Below, piece by piece: positions 48,592-57,493 of a stretch of 64,000 nucleotides of DNA. Position numbers and translations under genes: made by a program. The notes beneath the pieces are model-generated. The model worked only from the letters and a program-made list of their open reading frames with translations, ran no database searches and was not told the DNA's origin. Numbering within the stretch: the first letter of the stretch is position 1; the number at the start of each line of letters is the position of its first letter. The DNA lies in the NCBI RefSeq assembly GCF_027213785.1, contig NZ_JAPWGO010000009.1, forward strand, positions 62,001 through 126,000, in the 5' to 3' direction. The stretch is from Limimaricola sp. G21655-S1 (GTDB lineage Bacteria; Pseudomonadota; Alphaproteobacteria; Rhodobacterales; Rhodobacteraceae).

Positions 48592-48609
48592 CAGCCTGTG
48601 GACGACTCT
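48592..48609 (+). repeat. 18-bp direct repeat, left copy at oriC border
   Basis: CAGCCTGTGGACGACTCT. An exact second copy is at 48883-48900. It includes the DnaA-box-like reverse half TGTGGACGA and a GACTC site. It begins 3 bp outside the maf start codon. Confidence 0.9.
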
Positions 48610-48712
48610 AGGGAGGAATCGGGATCGAATCATGAGCACGACTCGGTGGAAGGTTGTGACCCCTCCCGCGACTCGGGACAAGCGGGGTGAGTCGTCTCCG
48701 CGACTCAGCGAC

Positions 48713-48721
48713 TTATCCACG
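48713..48721 (+). promoter_or_regulatory. DnaA box TTATCCACG
   Basis: Differs from the E. coli consensus TTATCCACA only at the last base. The same variant recurs at 48924-48932, 49035-49043 (minus) and 49488-49496, which makes it the likely local consensus. Confidence 0.75.
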
Positions 48722-48807
48722 GGGGAAGAGCATAAGCCCGGCATTGGGGATCGTTGTGGGCAAATGGTGGAGTCAAGATCGCGACTCGGGCGCTGTATAT
48801 GGCAAGC

Positions 48808-48840
48808 TGAAAATTTAAATCATTTATCTTCAGTATTTTA
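48808..48840. other. AT-rich block, candidate DNA-unwinding element
   Basis: A 33-bp stretch with runs such as AAAATTTAAATCATTTATC and AGTATTTTA contains very few G or C bases, in a chromosome near 70% GC. It sits between the two DnaA boxes and right of most GANTC sites, as expected for the melting region of an origin. Confidence 0.7.
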
Positions 48841-48882
48841 GCCGATGTATCCGAGTCGTTCCGATGGCCTCGACTGCAGGCC

Positions 48883-48900
48883 CAGCCTGTGGACGACTCT
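48883..48900 (+). repeat. 18-bp direct repeat, right copy in oriC
   Basis: Exact match of the copy at 48592-48609, 291 bp away in the same direction. The GANTC cluster lies between and within the two copies. Confidence 0.9.
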
Positions 48901-48923
48901 GAGGATATGCCGTCAACGACCGC

Positions 48924-48932
48924 TTATCCACG
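48924..48932 (+). promoter_or_regulatory. DnaA box TTATCCACG
   Basis: Second perfect copy of the local DnaA-box variant, right of the AT-rich block. Confidence 0.75.
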
Positions 48933-49006
48933 GCCCTACTACCCTCTTCATCTTTTCTTTTATCCTTATTCATTTGAGAAGGAGCCGGTCTGAGAAAGGG
49001 ACCGAG

Positions 49007-49456
49007 ATGACCGACTTCGCCGCCTACGCCTATCCGTGGATAAAGACGGGACACATCCTGTCCTTCGTGGCGTGGATGGCGGGCATGTTCTACCTGCCCC
49101 GGCTCTTCGTGTACCACGCGGAGCGGGCAGAGAGCGGCTCGCAGCTCGACGAGACCTTCCAGATCATGGAGACGAAGCTCCTGAAGCTGATCATGGGGCC
49201 GGCGATGATCTCGACCTGGCTCTTCGGGCTGCTGCTGATCTCCTTCGGCGTCGTTGACTGGTCCGAGCCCTGGCCCTGGATCAAGGCGGCCGCGGTGCTG
49301 GCGATGACCGGGATGCATGGCTGGCTGTCGAAGCGGCGCAAGGAGTTCGCCGCGGGCACCAACAGCCGCAGCGGCAGGCAATACCGCATCGCCAACGAGG
49401 TGCCGACGCTGCTCTTGCTGGTGATCGTGGTGGCGGTGGTGGTGCGCCCGTTCTGA
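49007..49456 (+). CDS. hemJ: Protoporphyrinogen IX oxidase HemJ
   Basis: 149 residues, four membrane helices. The HemJ pattern is clear: [32 protein letters not shown], and the later [11 protein letters not shown]. Conserved histidine in TGHI and the tyrosine/arginine pair are present. It oxidises protoporphyrinogen in the inner membrane. Start ATG 49007 follows AAAGGGACCGAG. A DnaA box (reverse) lies inside its early codons, and another sits behind it. Confidence 0.92.
   Translation: MTDFAAYAYPWIKTGHILSFVAWMAGMFYLPRLFVYHAERAESGSQLDETFQIMETKLLKLIMGPAMISTWLFGLLLISFGVVDWSEPWPWIKAAAVLAMTGMHGWLSKRRKEFAAGTNSRSGRQYRIANEVPTLLLLVIVVAVVVRPF
49035..49043 (-). promoter_or_regulatory. DnaA box TTATCCACG (reverse) inside hemJ
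   Basis: CGTGGATAA on the plus strand within codons 10-13 of hemJ, the reverse complement of the local DnaA box. It may extend the origin into the gene. Confidence 0.6.
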
Positions 49457-49487
49457 GGCATCCCGCTGCGCGGCGTTGACGTGCGAC

Positions 49488-49496
49488 TTATCCACG
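49488..49496 (+). promoter_or_regulatory. DnaA box TTATCCACG between hemJ and rho
   Basis: Fourth identical box, 32 bp behind hemJ and about 95 bp ahead of rho. It could be an outlying origin box or make rho responsive to DnaA. Confidence 0.6.
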
Positions 49497-49589
49497 CCTA
49501 AGACTGCTCCCGCTTGCCCGTCCGGGCAAAGCGATTCCATTTTCACGACCGACAAGAGCGGCCCGCGGGCTGCCACAGGACCGTTTCCC

Positions 49590-50864
49590 ATGTCCCAGGA
49601 CCGCCTGAACCTCGCCGATCTCAAGGCGCAGAGCCCGAAGGATCTTCTCTCGCTGGCCGAAGAACTGGAGATCGAGAACGCCTCGACCATGCGCAAGGGC
49701 GACATGATGTTCGCCATCCTCAAGGAGCGCGCCGAGGAGGACTGGGTCATCGGCGGCGACGGCGTGCTCGAGGTGCTGCAGGACGGCTTCGGCTTCCTGC
49801 GCAGTCCCGAGGCCAACTATCTGCCGGGTCCCGACGACATCTACGTCTCGCCCGACATGATCCGCCAGTTCTCCCTGCGCACCGGCGACACGGTCGAGGG
49901 CGTGATTCAGGAGCCGAACGAGAACGAGCGTTACTTCGCTCTGGTCAGCGTCGAGAAGATCAACTTCGAGGATCCCGACCGCGCCCGCCACAAGGTGGCC
50001 TTCGACAACCTCACGCCGCTCTATCCCGATGAGCGGCTGAAGATGGAAGTCGAGGAAGAGGCCGCGACCAAGGATCGCTCGGCCCGGATCATCGATCTGG
50101 TGGCGCCGATCGGCAAGGGCCAGCGTTCGCTCATCGTGGCGCCGCCGCGCACCGGCAAGACGGTGCTCCTGCAGAACATCGCCCACTCGATCGAGAAGAA
50201 CCATCCCGAGTGCTATCTCATCGTACTGCTGATCGACGAGCGGCCCGAGGAGGTCACCGACATGCAGCGCTCGGTCAAGGGCGAGGTCGTCTCCTCGACC
50301 TTCGACGAGCCCGCGACACGGCACGTGGCCGTGTCCGAGATGGTGATCGAGAAGGCCAAGCGTCTCGTCGAGCACAAGCGCGACGTGGTCATCCTGCTGG
50401 ATTCGATCACCCGTCTCGGCCGCGCCTTCAACACCACGGTTCCGTCATCGGGCAAGGTGCTGACCGGCGGTGTCGACGCCAACGCGCTGCAGCGGCCCAA
50501 GCGGTTCTTCGGCGCGGCGCGCAACATCGAGGAGGGCGGCTCGCTCACCATCATCGCGACCGCGCTCATCGACACCGGCAGCCGTATGGACGAGGTGATC
50601 TTCGAGGAGTTCAAGGGCACCGGCAACTCCGAGATCGTGCTCGACCGCAAGGTGGCGGACAAGCGCGTCTTCCCGGCGATGGACATTCTCAAATCCGGCA
50701 CCCGCAAGGAGGATCTTCTGGTCGAGAAGGTCGATCTTCAGAAGACCTATGTGCTGCGCCGCATCCTGAACCCGATGGGAACCACCGACGCGATCGAGTT
50801 CCTGATCTCGAAGCTGAAGCAGACCAAGACCAACTCGGACTTCTTCGACTCCATGAACACCTGA
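49590..50864 (+). CDS. rho: Transcription termination factor Rho
   Basis: 424 residues. The N-terminal helical domain is followed by the RNA-binding cold-shock fold ([24 protein letters not shown]-like, about 58-120), Walker A APPRTGKT (184-191), Walker [17 protein letters not shown], and the Q-loop. It is a hexameric RNA helicase that ends transcripts. ATG at 49590 follows AGGA; a longer upstream frame has no similarity. First of rho-mnmE-mnmG-rsmG-parA-parB. Confidence 0.98.
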   Translation: MSQDRLNLADLKAQSPKDLLSLAEELEIENASTMRKGDMMFAILKERAEEDWVIGGDGVLEVLQDGFGFLRSPEANYLPGPDDIYVSPDMIRQFSLRTGDTVEGVIQEPNENERYFALVSVEKINFEDPDRARHKVAFDNLTPLYPDERLKMEVEEEAATKDRSARIIDLVAPIGKGQRSLIVAPPRTGKTVLLQNIAHSIEKNHPECYLIVLLIDERPEEVTDMQRSVKGEVVSSTFDEPATRHVAVSEMVIEKAKRLVEHKRDVVILLDSITRLGRAFNTTVPSSGKVLTGGVDANALQRPKRFFGAARNIEEGGSLTIIATALIDTGSRMDEVIFEEFKGTGNSEIVLDRKVADKRVFPAMDILKSGTRKEDLLVEKVDLQKTYVLRRILNPMGTTDAIEFLISKLKQTKTNSDFFDSMNT

Positions 50865-50888
50865 CGCGGTACGCGCGAGGACTTCTCC

Positions 50889-52172
50889 ATGGACACGATC
50901 TATGCCTTGGCCACGGCGCGCGGGCGCGCCGGGGTCGCCGTCGTTCGCATCTCCGGCCCTTCGGCGCGGCGCGCGGCCGAACGGATGGCGGGTGCGCTGC
51001 CCGAGCATGGGCGCGGTCTGAGAACGCTGCGAGACGGGGACGGGGACGCGCTCGACGAGGCGCTGGTGCTGACCTTTGCCGAGGGGCGCAGCTTCACCGG
51101 GGCCGAGGTGGTCGAACTGCACCTTCATGGCAGCCGCGCGGTGATCAACGCCGTTCTGGCGCGCCTGTCCGAAATGCCGGGGTTACGCTTGGCGGAAGCC
51201 GGAGAGTTCACACGGCAGGCACTCGAGAATGGGCGTCTCGACCTGTCGCAGGTCGAAGGCCTGGCCGATCTCATCGACGCGGAGACCGAGGCGCAGCGGC
51301 GGCAGGCGATGCGCAGCATGGCCGGCGGTCTCGGCGCGAAGGCTGACCTGTGGAAGCGGGATCTGCTCCGCGCGATGGCGCTTCTCGAGGCGGTGATCGA
51401 TTTCGCGGAGGAGGATGTGCCTGTCGATGTCACGCCCGAGGTGATCGGGTTGCTCGATCGCTGCGAGACGGCGATGCGCCGGGAGATGGAGGGCGTCGGG
51501 GCCGCCGAACGAATTCGCGAGGGATTCGAGGTGGCGATCATCGGGGCGCCCAACATGGGAAAGTCTACGCTTCTCAATTACTTGGCCGGTCGTGACGCGG
51601 CGATCATCTCGGATGTGCCGGGAACCACGCGCGACGTGATCGAGGTCCGGATGGAACTCCGTGGTTTGCCGGTCACGCTGCTCGATACGGCCGGGTTGCG
51701 CGATTCCGACGATGAGGTCGAAGCCATCGGGATCGCGCGGGCGCGAAGCCGCGCCGCGAGCGCCGATCTGCGGCTGCATCTCGTGGCACCGGAAGTTTAT
51801 GAGGACGGCATTTCCGGTCCGGACGACATCGTTCGGATCGGACGCGCGGATCTGCAAGCGGATCCGCGGCCGGGGATTTCCGGCAAGACCGGCACCGGTG
51901 TTGCCGAGCTGCTGGATGAAATCGCCAGCCGTCTCTCGGAAAGGACACTCGGCGCCGGGGTCGCGATCCGGGAACGGCATCGCCTGGCTCTGCGTGATGG
52001 CATCGGACACATCAACCGTTGCCGAGATATCCTGCCGGAAGGAAGCATGAGCCTCGACTTGGCGGCGGAAGAACTCCGGCTTGCCGTCAGGGCGCTTGAC
52101 AGCCTCGTCGGTCGGGTCGATGTGGAGGATATCCTCGGGGAGATCTTCTCCAGCTTCTGTATCGGGAAATAG
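50889..52172 (+). CDS. mnmE: tRNA uridine-5-carboxymethylaminomethyl modification GTPase MnmE
   Basis: 427 residues. N-terminal TrmE domain begins [23 protein letters not shown]. The G domain has GAPNMGKST, the [10 protein letters not shown] switch and a shortened NKxD region. The C-terminal CIGK carries the catalytic cysteine. With MnmG it modifies wobble U34 of several tRNAs. It sits 24 bp downstream of rho, and 12 bp before mnmG. Confidence 0.96.
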   Translation: MDTIYALATARGRAGVAVVRISGPSARRAAERMAGALPEHGRGLRTLRDGDGDALDEALVLTFAEGRSFTGAEVVELHLHGSRAVINAVLARLSEMPGLRLAEAGEFTRQALENGRLDLSQVEGLADLIDAETEAQRRQAMRSMAGGLGAKADLWKRDLLRAMALLEAVIDFAEEDVPVDVTPEVIGLLDRCETAMRREMEGVGAAERIREGFEVAIIGAPNMGKSTLLNYLAGRDAAIISDVPGTTRDVIEVRMELRGLPVTLLDTAGLRDSDDEVEAIGIARARSRAASADLRLHLVAPEVYEDGISGPDDIVRIGRADLQADPRPGISGKTGTGVAELLDEIASRLSERTLGAGVAIRERHRLALRDGIGHINRCRDILPEGSMSLDLAAEELRLAVRALDSLVGRVDVEDILGEIFSSFCIGK

Positions 52173-52176
52173 GAGT

Positions 52177-52192
52177 TGTTTCACGTGAAACA
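52177..52192. promoter_or_regulatory. parS site 1 across the mnmG start codon
   Basis: TGTTTCACGTGAAACA is identical to the canonical ParB-binding parS. The GTG start codon of mnmG (52185-52187) lies in its right half, and the ribosome-binding site AGGAG (52171-52175) ends just before it. 3.3 kb from oriC. Confidence 0.95.
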
Positions 52193-54041
52193 GAAATCCT
52201 ACGACATCGTGGTGGTCGGTGGCGGTCATGCCGGCGTCGAAGCTGCAGCTACCGCAAGCCGTATGGGCGCGAAGACGGCGCTAGTGACGATGAAGATTGC
52301 GACGATCGGCGCGATGTCCTGCAATCCCGCGATTGGCGGCTTGGGCAAGGGGCATCTCGTCCGAGAAGTCGATGCTCTCGATGGCCTGATGGGGCGAGTG
52401 GCGGATGCGTCGGGCATCCAGTTCCGCCTTTTGAACCGACGCAAGGGCCCCGCCGTCCAAGGCCCGCGGCTTCAGGCGGATCGCGACATCTATCGCAGCC
52501 GCATGCAGGCGGAGTTGAACGCGATCGAAAACCTAGATCTCGTCGAAGGCGAGGTCTACGATCTGGTCGAGCGCGGCGGTCGGATCTGCGGCGTCGACCT
52601 GGCTGATGGAACGCGGCTGGATGCTCGGAGCGTCATTCTGACTACCGGAACCTTCCTGCGCGGCGTTCTGCATTTCGGCGCGGAAACGCGGCCGGGCGGT
52701 CGGGTAGGGGATGAACCCTCGACCCGTCTCGCGGAGCGTATCGACGGTTTCGGATTGCAAATGGGCCGGCTCAAGACCGGCACGCCGGCGCGCTTGGACG
52801 GAAAGACGATCGATTGGGCGCGCCTGGAAATGCAGCCGGGCGACGATGATCCGGTGATGCTGTCGTTCCTGAACAAGCGTCCCGAAGCGCGTCAGATTTC
52901 CTGTGGTATCACCCATACCAATCCCGAAGCTCACGACGTGATCCGCGCGAACCTCTCGAAGTCGGCAATGCATAGCGGCAATATCAGCGGCACCGGCCCG
53001 CGCTATTGTCCTTCGATCGAAGACAAGGTCGTTCGCTTTGCCGAGAAGGAGAGCCACCAGGTTTTCCTCGAACCCGAGGGGCTGAACACCGACACGGTCT
53101 ATCCGAATGGCATTTCCACCTCGCTGCCCATTGACGTGCAGGAGACCTTCATCCGCGCGATGGTGGGGCTGGAAAACGTCCGTATCGAACAGCCCGGCTA
53201 CGCCATCGAGTATGATTACATCGATCCCCGAGCGCTCACGCGCGGGCTGGAGCTGAAGGACGTCCCGGGGCTGTATCTTGCGGGGCAGATCAATGGCACG
53301 ACCGGCTACGAGGAGGCGGCCGCCCAAGGCTGCGCCGCTGGCCTCGCAGCGGCGTCCGAGGCGTTGGATCGTACGCCTCCGGAGTTCAGCCGGACATCCA
53401 GCTATATTGGCGTAATGATCGACGACCTCGTCACGCGGGGCGTGACCGAGCCCTATCGCATGTTCACCTCGCGGGCGGAGTTCCGGCTGTCTCTTCGCGC
53501 GGACAACGCAGATCAGCGGATGACACCCATGGGGCACGCTGCCGGGTGCGTGGGTGAGGTGCGCTGGGAACGGTTCTCGGCCAAGATGGACCGTCTCGAA
53601 ACCGGGCGTTTGAAACTTGCGAAGCTGAGTTTCGCGCCGCGGGATCTTGCCGCACAAGGTGCAAATCTCAACCCGGATCGTCCGAGAAAGGACGGTATCG
53701 AGGCCCTGAGCATCGCCGATGTCGGCTTCGAAATGCTGCGTGCCATCGAGCCTGAACTCGCCGAAATCGACACTGATACCGCGGTTCAACTGAAGAACGA
53801 TGCGATCTATAGCGCCTACGCACAGAGGCAGGATCGCGATGCCGACTCGATCCGGCGCGACGAAGCACGCCGTCTTCCTTCGGATCTCGATTACGCCAGC
53901 TTGCCCGGTCTCTCGAACGAGTTGCGGCAGAAACTCGAGGCGGCGCGCCCCCGGTCGGTAGGCGAGGCTGGAAAGATCGAGGGCATGACCGCGGCCGGTA
54001 TGCTTCTGCTTATCAACGCCAGCCGTCGGACGGCCGCATGA
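52185..54041 (+). CDS. mnmG: tRNA uridine-5-carboxymethylaminomethyl modification enzyme MnmG
   Basis: 618 residues. FAD-binding [20 protein letters not shown] near the N-terminus, [22 protein letters not shown], and [11 protein letters not shown] are family blocks. It is the partner of MnmE in U34 modification. The GTG at 52185, 9 bp after AGGAG, is my choice. A TTG at 52176 gives no spacer. The start overlaps a parS palindrome. Third-position GC is lower than in most neighbours. Overlaps rsmG by 4 bp. Confidence 0.96.
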   Translation: MKQKSYDIVVVGGGHAGVEAAATASRMGAKTALVTMKIATIGAMSCNPAIGGLGKGHLVREVDALDGLMGRVADASGIQFRLLNRRKGPAVQGPRLQADRDIYRSRMQAELNAIENLDLVEGEVYDLVERGGRICGVDLADGTRLDARSVILTTGTFLRGVLHFGAETRPGGRVGDEPSTRLAERIDGFGLQMGRLKTGTPARLDGKTIDWARLEMQPGDDDPVMLSFLNKRPEARQISCGITHTNPEAHDVIRANLSKSAMHSGNISGTGPRYCPSIEDKVVRFAEKESHQVFLEPEGLNTDTVYPNGISTSLPIDVQETFIRAMVGLENVRIEQPGYAIEYDYIDPRALTRGLELKDVPGLYLAGQINGTTGYEEAAAQGCAAGLAAASEALDRTPPEFSRTSSYIGVMIDDLVTRGVTEPYRMFTSRAEFRLSLRADNADQRMTPMGHAAGCVGEVRWERFSAKMDRLETGRLKLAKLSFAPRDLAAQGANLNPDRPRKDGIEALSIADVGFEMLRAIEPELAEIDTDTAVQLKNDAIYSAYAQRQDRDADSIRRDEARRLPSDLDYASLPGLSNELRQKLEAARPRSVGEAGKIEGMTAAGMLLLINASRRTAA

Positions 54042-54658
54042 CCGCTGACAGCGTTTTTTACGACTTGGGTGTTTCACGTGAAACACGAGAACGTTTGATC
54101 GCTTACGCCGCACTCGTCCGCAAATGGTCCCCGGCGATCAATCTCGTTTCAAAATCCGACTTGGAACAGCTCGAAACCCGGCACATCGCCGATTCCCTGC
54201 AACTCGCTGAGTTCCTTCCTAACGCGCCTGGAACTTGGGCGGATCTCGGATCAGGGGGCGGATTTCCTGGGATCGTGGTCGCCATTTTGGCTGCCGAGCA
54301 GGAAAATGGTCTCGACTTGCATCTGGTCGAAAGCGACCAACGGAAAGCGGCATTTCTACGGACCGCTGGACGGGAGCTAGATCTCTCCCTGACCGTCCAC
54401 TGCACGCGGGTCGAGCAGCTCGCTTCCTTGGGGGCGGCAACAATCAGCGCGCGTGCCTTGGCGCCGCTGACGGATCTACTGACCTATGCGCACCGGCACC
54501 TTGCGCCGGGCGGGCGATGCGTGTTCCTGAAGGGACAGACCTACGAAGCCGAGATTGACGAAGCACGTAGGACTTGGCAATTCGACGTCGATGCCCGACA
54601 GAGTGTTACCGACCCCGCAGCCCGTATCCTGCTCGTGAGCAACCTGACCCATGCCTGA
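54038..54658 (+). CDS. rsmG: 16S rRNA (guanine527-N7) methyltransferase RsmG
   Basis: 206 residues. The SAM-binding motif [15 protein letters not shown] and [13 protein letters not shown] are clear; [12 protein letters not shown] is the family block. It methylates G527 in 16S rRNA. A perfect parS lies inside its first 16 codons, read as Gly-Val-Ser-Arg-Glu-Thr. GC is only about 52-62% in two 60-base lines. Overlaps parA by 8 bp. Confidence 0.95.
   Translation: MTADSVFYDLGVSRETRERLIAYAALVRKWSPAINLVSKSDLEQLETRHIADSLQLAEFLPNAPGTWADLGSGGGFPGIVVAILAAEQENGLDLHLVESDQRKAAFLRTAGRELDLSLTVHCTRVEQLASLGAATISARALAPLTDLLTYAHRHLAPGGRCVFLKGQTYEAEIDEARRTWQFDVDARQSVTDPAARILLVSNLTHA
54070..54085. promoter_or_regulatory. 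parS site 2 inside rsmG
   Basis: Second perfect TGTTTCACGTGAAACA, extended by one base on each side to an 18-bp palindrome (54069-54086). It is 5.2 kb from oriC and 0.6 kb ahead of parA. Encoded within rsmG codons. Confidence 0.95.
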
Positions 54659-55433
54659 GACCTGTCGTATCATCGCCCTTGCCAACCAGAAGGGCGGGGT
54701 CGGGAAAACCACCACGGCAATCAACCTCGGCGCGGCTTTGGCCAAGGCCGGGCGGCGGGTCCTGCTGGTCGACATGGACCCGCAGGGCAACGCCTCCACA
54801 GGCCTCGGCCTTGCCGCCGGCGATCGTCGATCCACTACCTACGACCTGCTACTGGGACAGGATCCCGCGTCGGAGGGGATACATGGGACGCAGGTCTATG
54901 GGCTGGATATCATCCCGGCGACGACCGATCTGAGCTCCGCCGATGTCGAGCTGATGGCCTCGGGCGGCCGCAGTCGCATGCTGCAGCGCCGTTTGGCCGA
55001 GCTTATCGTCGACAGGGGCGACTACGACTACGTTCTGATCGATTGTCCTCCGGCGCTGAACCTTCTCACCATCAACGCGATGGTTGCCGCCGGCTCGATG
55101 ATCGTGCCCTTGCAGAGCGAGTTCTTCGCGCTCGAAGGCCTCTCGCAGCTTATGCTGACATTGCGCGAGGTGCGCAGCACCGCCAACGAAGCCCTGCGGA
55201 TCGAGGGCATCGTCCTGACGATGTATGATCGCCGCAACAATCTGTCCCAGCAAGTCGAGGCCGACGCGCGCGGCACCTTGGGCGATCTCGTGTTCAAGAC
55301 GGTGATCCCGCGCAATGTGCGGTTGAGCGAAGCGCCGTCCCATGCCATGCCGGTTCTCGATTACGATCCCGCCTGCGCGGGCACCAAGGCCTATCTGGAT
55401 CTGGCCGCAGAAGTCATTGAACGGGAGGGATGA
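54651..55433 (+). CDS. parA: Chromosome partitioning ATPase ParA
   Basis: 260 residues. Deviant Walker A NQKGGVGKTTT (12-22), then LLVDMDPQGNASTGLG and the DYVLIDCPPAL Walker B. It forms dynamic DNA-bound gradients that pull ParB-parS complexes apart. Overlaps rsmG by 8 bp and parB by up to 4 bp. Confidence 0.97.
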   Translation: MPETCRIIALANQKGGVGKTTTAINLGAALAKAGRRVLLVDMDPQGNASTGLGLAAGDRRSTTYDLLLGQDPASEGIHGTQVYGLDIIPATTDLSSADVELMASGGRSRMLQRRLAELIVDRGDYDYVLIDCPPALNLLTINAMVAAGSMIVPLQSEFFALEGLSQLMLTLREVRSTANEALRIEGIVLTMYDRRNNLSQQVEADARGTLGDLVFKTVIPRNVRLSEAPSHAMPVLDYDPACAGTKAYLDLAAEVIEREG

Positions 55434-55441
55434 GAGCGGAT

Positions 55442-56323
55442 ATGGCCGAAAAGCAGAAGACGCGCGGTCTCGGGCGGGGGCTTTCCGCCCTCATGGCCGA
55501 TGTAACCCAGGATCAGACCACCGCAGAACAGGCAAGGCGTCCCGACATGATGGTTCCGATCGAAAAGATCCGTCCCAATCCGGACCAGCCAAGGCGCCAT
55601 TTCGACGAAACGGCGCTCGAGGAACTCGCATCTTCGATCCGCGAAAAGGGTGTGATCCAGCCGCTGATCGTGCGCCGTGATCCCAATCGCGACGGCTATT
55701 TCGAAATCGTCGCCGGTGAACGCCGCTGGCGCGCCTCGCAGATCGCGAAACTGCACGAACTCCCGGTACTGATCCGCGAATACAGCGACACCGAGGTTCT
55801 CGAAGTCGCGATCATCGAGAACATCCAGCGCGCCGATCTCAATGCGATCGACGAAGCCGCCGGTTATCGGCAGCTGATGGACCGGTTCGGCCATACGCAA
55901 GAGCAACTGGCCAGCGCGCTCGGCAAGAGCCGGAGCCATATCGCGAACCTGATGCGCCTCCTGTCTCTTCCCGCGGATGTCCAGGAAATGCTGACGACCG
56001 GCCAGCTGACGGCTGGCCATGCGCGGACCTTGGTCGGCAACGAACATGCCTCCAGCCTCGCGCGCCAGATCCTGCTCAAGGGCATGTCGGTGCGCGACGC
56101 TGAATCGCTGGTCCGCAAACCCGGCAAGGCACCGACACCGAAGGCCGCACGCAAGCCGAGCAAGGATGCCGATACCCTTCAGATCGAGAGCGAGCTTTCC
56201 GCGACGCTGCAAATGCCAGTGAGCATCGATCACGATAGCCAAGGGGAGGGCGGCCGTATCTCGATGCGCTATCGCGATCTGGAGCAGTTGGACGACATCC
56301 TTCGAGTGCTCTCGGGGAACTGA
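55442..56323 (+). CDS. parB: Chromosome partitioning protein ParB
   Basis: 293 residues. The N-terminal RGLGRGLSALMADV is the ParA-interaction segment. The CTP-binding/clamp motif GERRWRASQIA and ENIQRADLNAIDEAAGY are present, followed by the helix-turn-helix LGKSRSHIANLMRLL. It loads at the two parS sites. ATG at 55430 is an alternative start and overlaps the parA stop, but leaves only 1 bp to the GGAGG. Confidence 0.96.
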   Translation: MAEKQKTRGLGRGLSALMADVTQDQTTAEQARRPDMMVPIEKIRPNPDQPRRHFDETALEELASSIREKGVIQPLIVRRDPNRDGYFEIVAGERRWRASQIAKLHELPVLIREYSDTEVLEVAIIENIQRADLNAIDEAAGYRQLMDRFGHTQEQLASALGKSRSHIANLMRLLSLPADVQEMLTTGQLTAGHARTLVGNEHASSLARQILLKGMSVRDAESLVRKPGKAPTPKAARKPSKDADTLQIESELSATLQMPVSIDHDSQGEGGRISMRYRDLEQLDDILRVLSGN

Positions 56324-56329
56324 GCGCTC

Positions 56330-57493
56330 CTAGGTCAGCAATTCCCGCAACACGCCGTTCAGGATCGGTCGGCCCGCCTCTGAGGCGACGAGCCGGTCCT
56401 GAACTCGGTTCAAGAGACCCAATTCCGCCAGCGCATCCACGCGCCGGTCGAAATCCTCGGCGAGGAGATCGATCTTCTCCGGAAGCTGCACACCCTCTGC
56501 CAACCGCAGCCCCATCATAAGGCGTTCTTCGACGCCTTCGGGGGACGAAAGCCGTACACGATCGATCTCGCCACCACGACCACTTTCCACCTGCGAAAGC
56601 CAGGCTCCGGGCGCTTTCGGCGCTTCGGTGGCATAACGGATGCCGTCGAATTCCAACCGGCCATGCGCGCCCGGACCGATGCCGATCCAGTCGCCCGAGC
56701 GCCAGTAGACGAGGTTGTGTCGGCTCTCCGCGCCGGGAACCGCGTGGTTCGATATCTCATAGGCCGGAAGGCCCGCTTCGGTGGTCAGCGCTTGGGTGAT
56801 CTCGTACATCTCCGCCGAACGATCTTCGTCCGGCAGACCGCGAAGCCCGCCCCGTGCCAGCCGGTCTCCAAAAGCCGTGCCTTCCTCGACCGTAAGCTGG
56901 TAAAGCGAAAGATGGTCGGCGCAGAGCTCCATGGCCCGCCGCAGTTCGCTTTCCCAAGCCTCGGGGCTTTGATCCTGCCGCGCATAGATCAGGTCAAAGC
57001 TGATCCGGTCGAAGGCATTGCGCGCGATGTCGAAGGCCCGAAGCCCCTCATCGACACTGTGCAGGCGTCCCAACCGCCGCAGATCCACGTCGTTCAGCGC
57101 CTGCATGCCCATCGAGACGCGGTTGACCCCGGCATGGCGGTATCCGGTGAACCGGTCCGCCTCGATAGAGGTCGGGTTGGCCTCCAGGGTCACTTCGAAA
57201 TCGTTGCGCAACCGCCAGTGACGCGAAATCCGGTCGAGGATCGCCCCGACGATGCGCGGTTCCATCAGGCTTGGCGTACCGCCACCGAAAAAGACCGAGC
57301 CGAGAATCCGGTCGCCGGTCTCCTCGGCCAAGCGGTCGAGTTCCGTAAGATAGGCCGCGGCCCATCGGTCCTGATCAATCCGCTGCGCGACATGGCTGTT
57401 GAAGTCGCAATAGGGGCATTTGGCTTGGCAGAAAGGCCAGTGCAGGTAGAGACCGAACCCGCCTCTCTGCCAATTTTCGACCCTATTCTCCAA
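56330..57493 (-). CDS. hemW: Haem chaperone HemW
   Basis: 387 residues. N-terminal GLYLHWPFCQAKCPYCDFNSH has the radical-SAM cysteines at 22, 26 and 29, plus the extra CDF typical of HemW rather than HemN. FGGGTPSLM is the next block. It is thought to deliver haem to respiratory enzymes. It overlaps the end of rdgB by 11 bp, and convergent parB stops 6 bp away. Confidence 0.93.
   Translation of the reverse strand: MENRVENWQRGGFGLYLHWPFCQAKCPYCDFNSHVAQRIDQDRWAAAYLTELDRLAEETGDRILGSVFFGGGTPSLMEPRIVGAILDRISRHWRLRNDFEVTLEANPTSIEADRFTGYRHAGVNRVSMGMQALNDVDLRRLGRLHSVDEGLRAFDIARNAFDRISFDLIYARQDQSPEAWESELRRAMELCADHLSLYQLTVEEGTAFGDRLARGGLRGLPDEDRSAEMYEITQALTTEAGLPAYEISNHAVPGAESRHNLVYWRSGDWIGIGPGAHGRLEFDGIRYATEAPKAPGAWLSQVESGRGGEIDRVRLSSPEGVEERLMMGLRLAEGVQLPEKIDLLAEDFDRRVDALAELGLLNRVQDRLVASEAGRPILNGVLRELLT

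Larger units (their letters stand above)
48590..49006. other. Putative chromosomal replication origin (oriC)
   Basis: 417 bp without genes between divergent maf and hemJ. It holds two perfect TTATCCACG DnaA boxes (48713-48721, 48924-48932), 11 GANTC sites between 48604 and 48899, eight CGACTC hexamers, an AT-rich block at 48808-48840, a pyrimidine-rich run at 48939-48973, and an 18-bp direct repeat. Genes on both sides point away and parS/parAB lie 3-6 kb to the right. In Caulobacter oriC also adjoins a hem gene and carries GANTC sites. The origin call is strong but not experimental. Confidence 0.85.

Noticed and set aside
48753-48765. Additional DnaA-like box TTGTGGGCAAA
   Set aside because: Two or more mismatches to TTATCCACA on the reverse strand; too weak to call.
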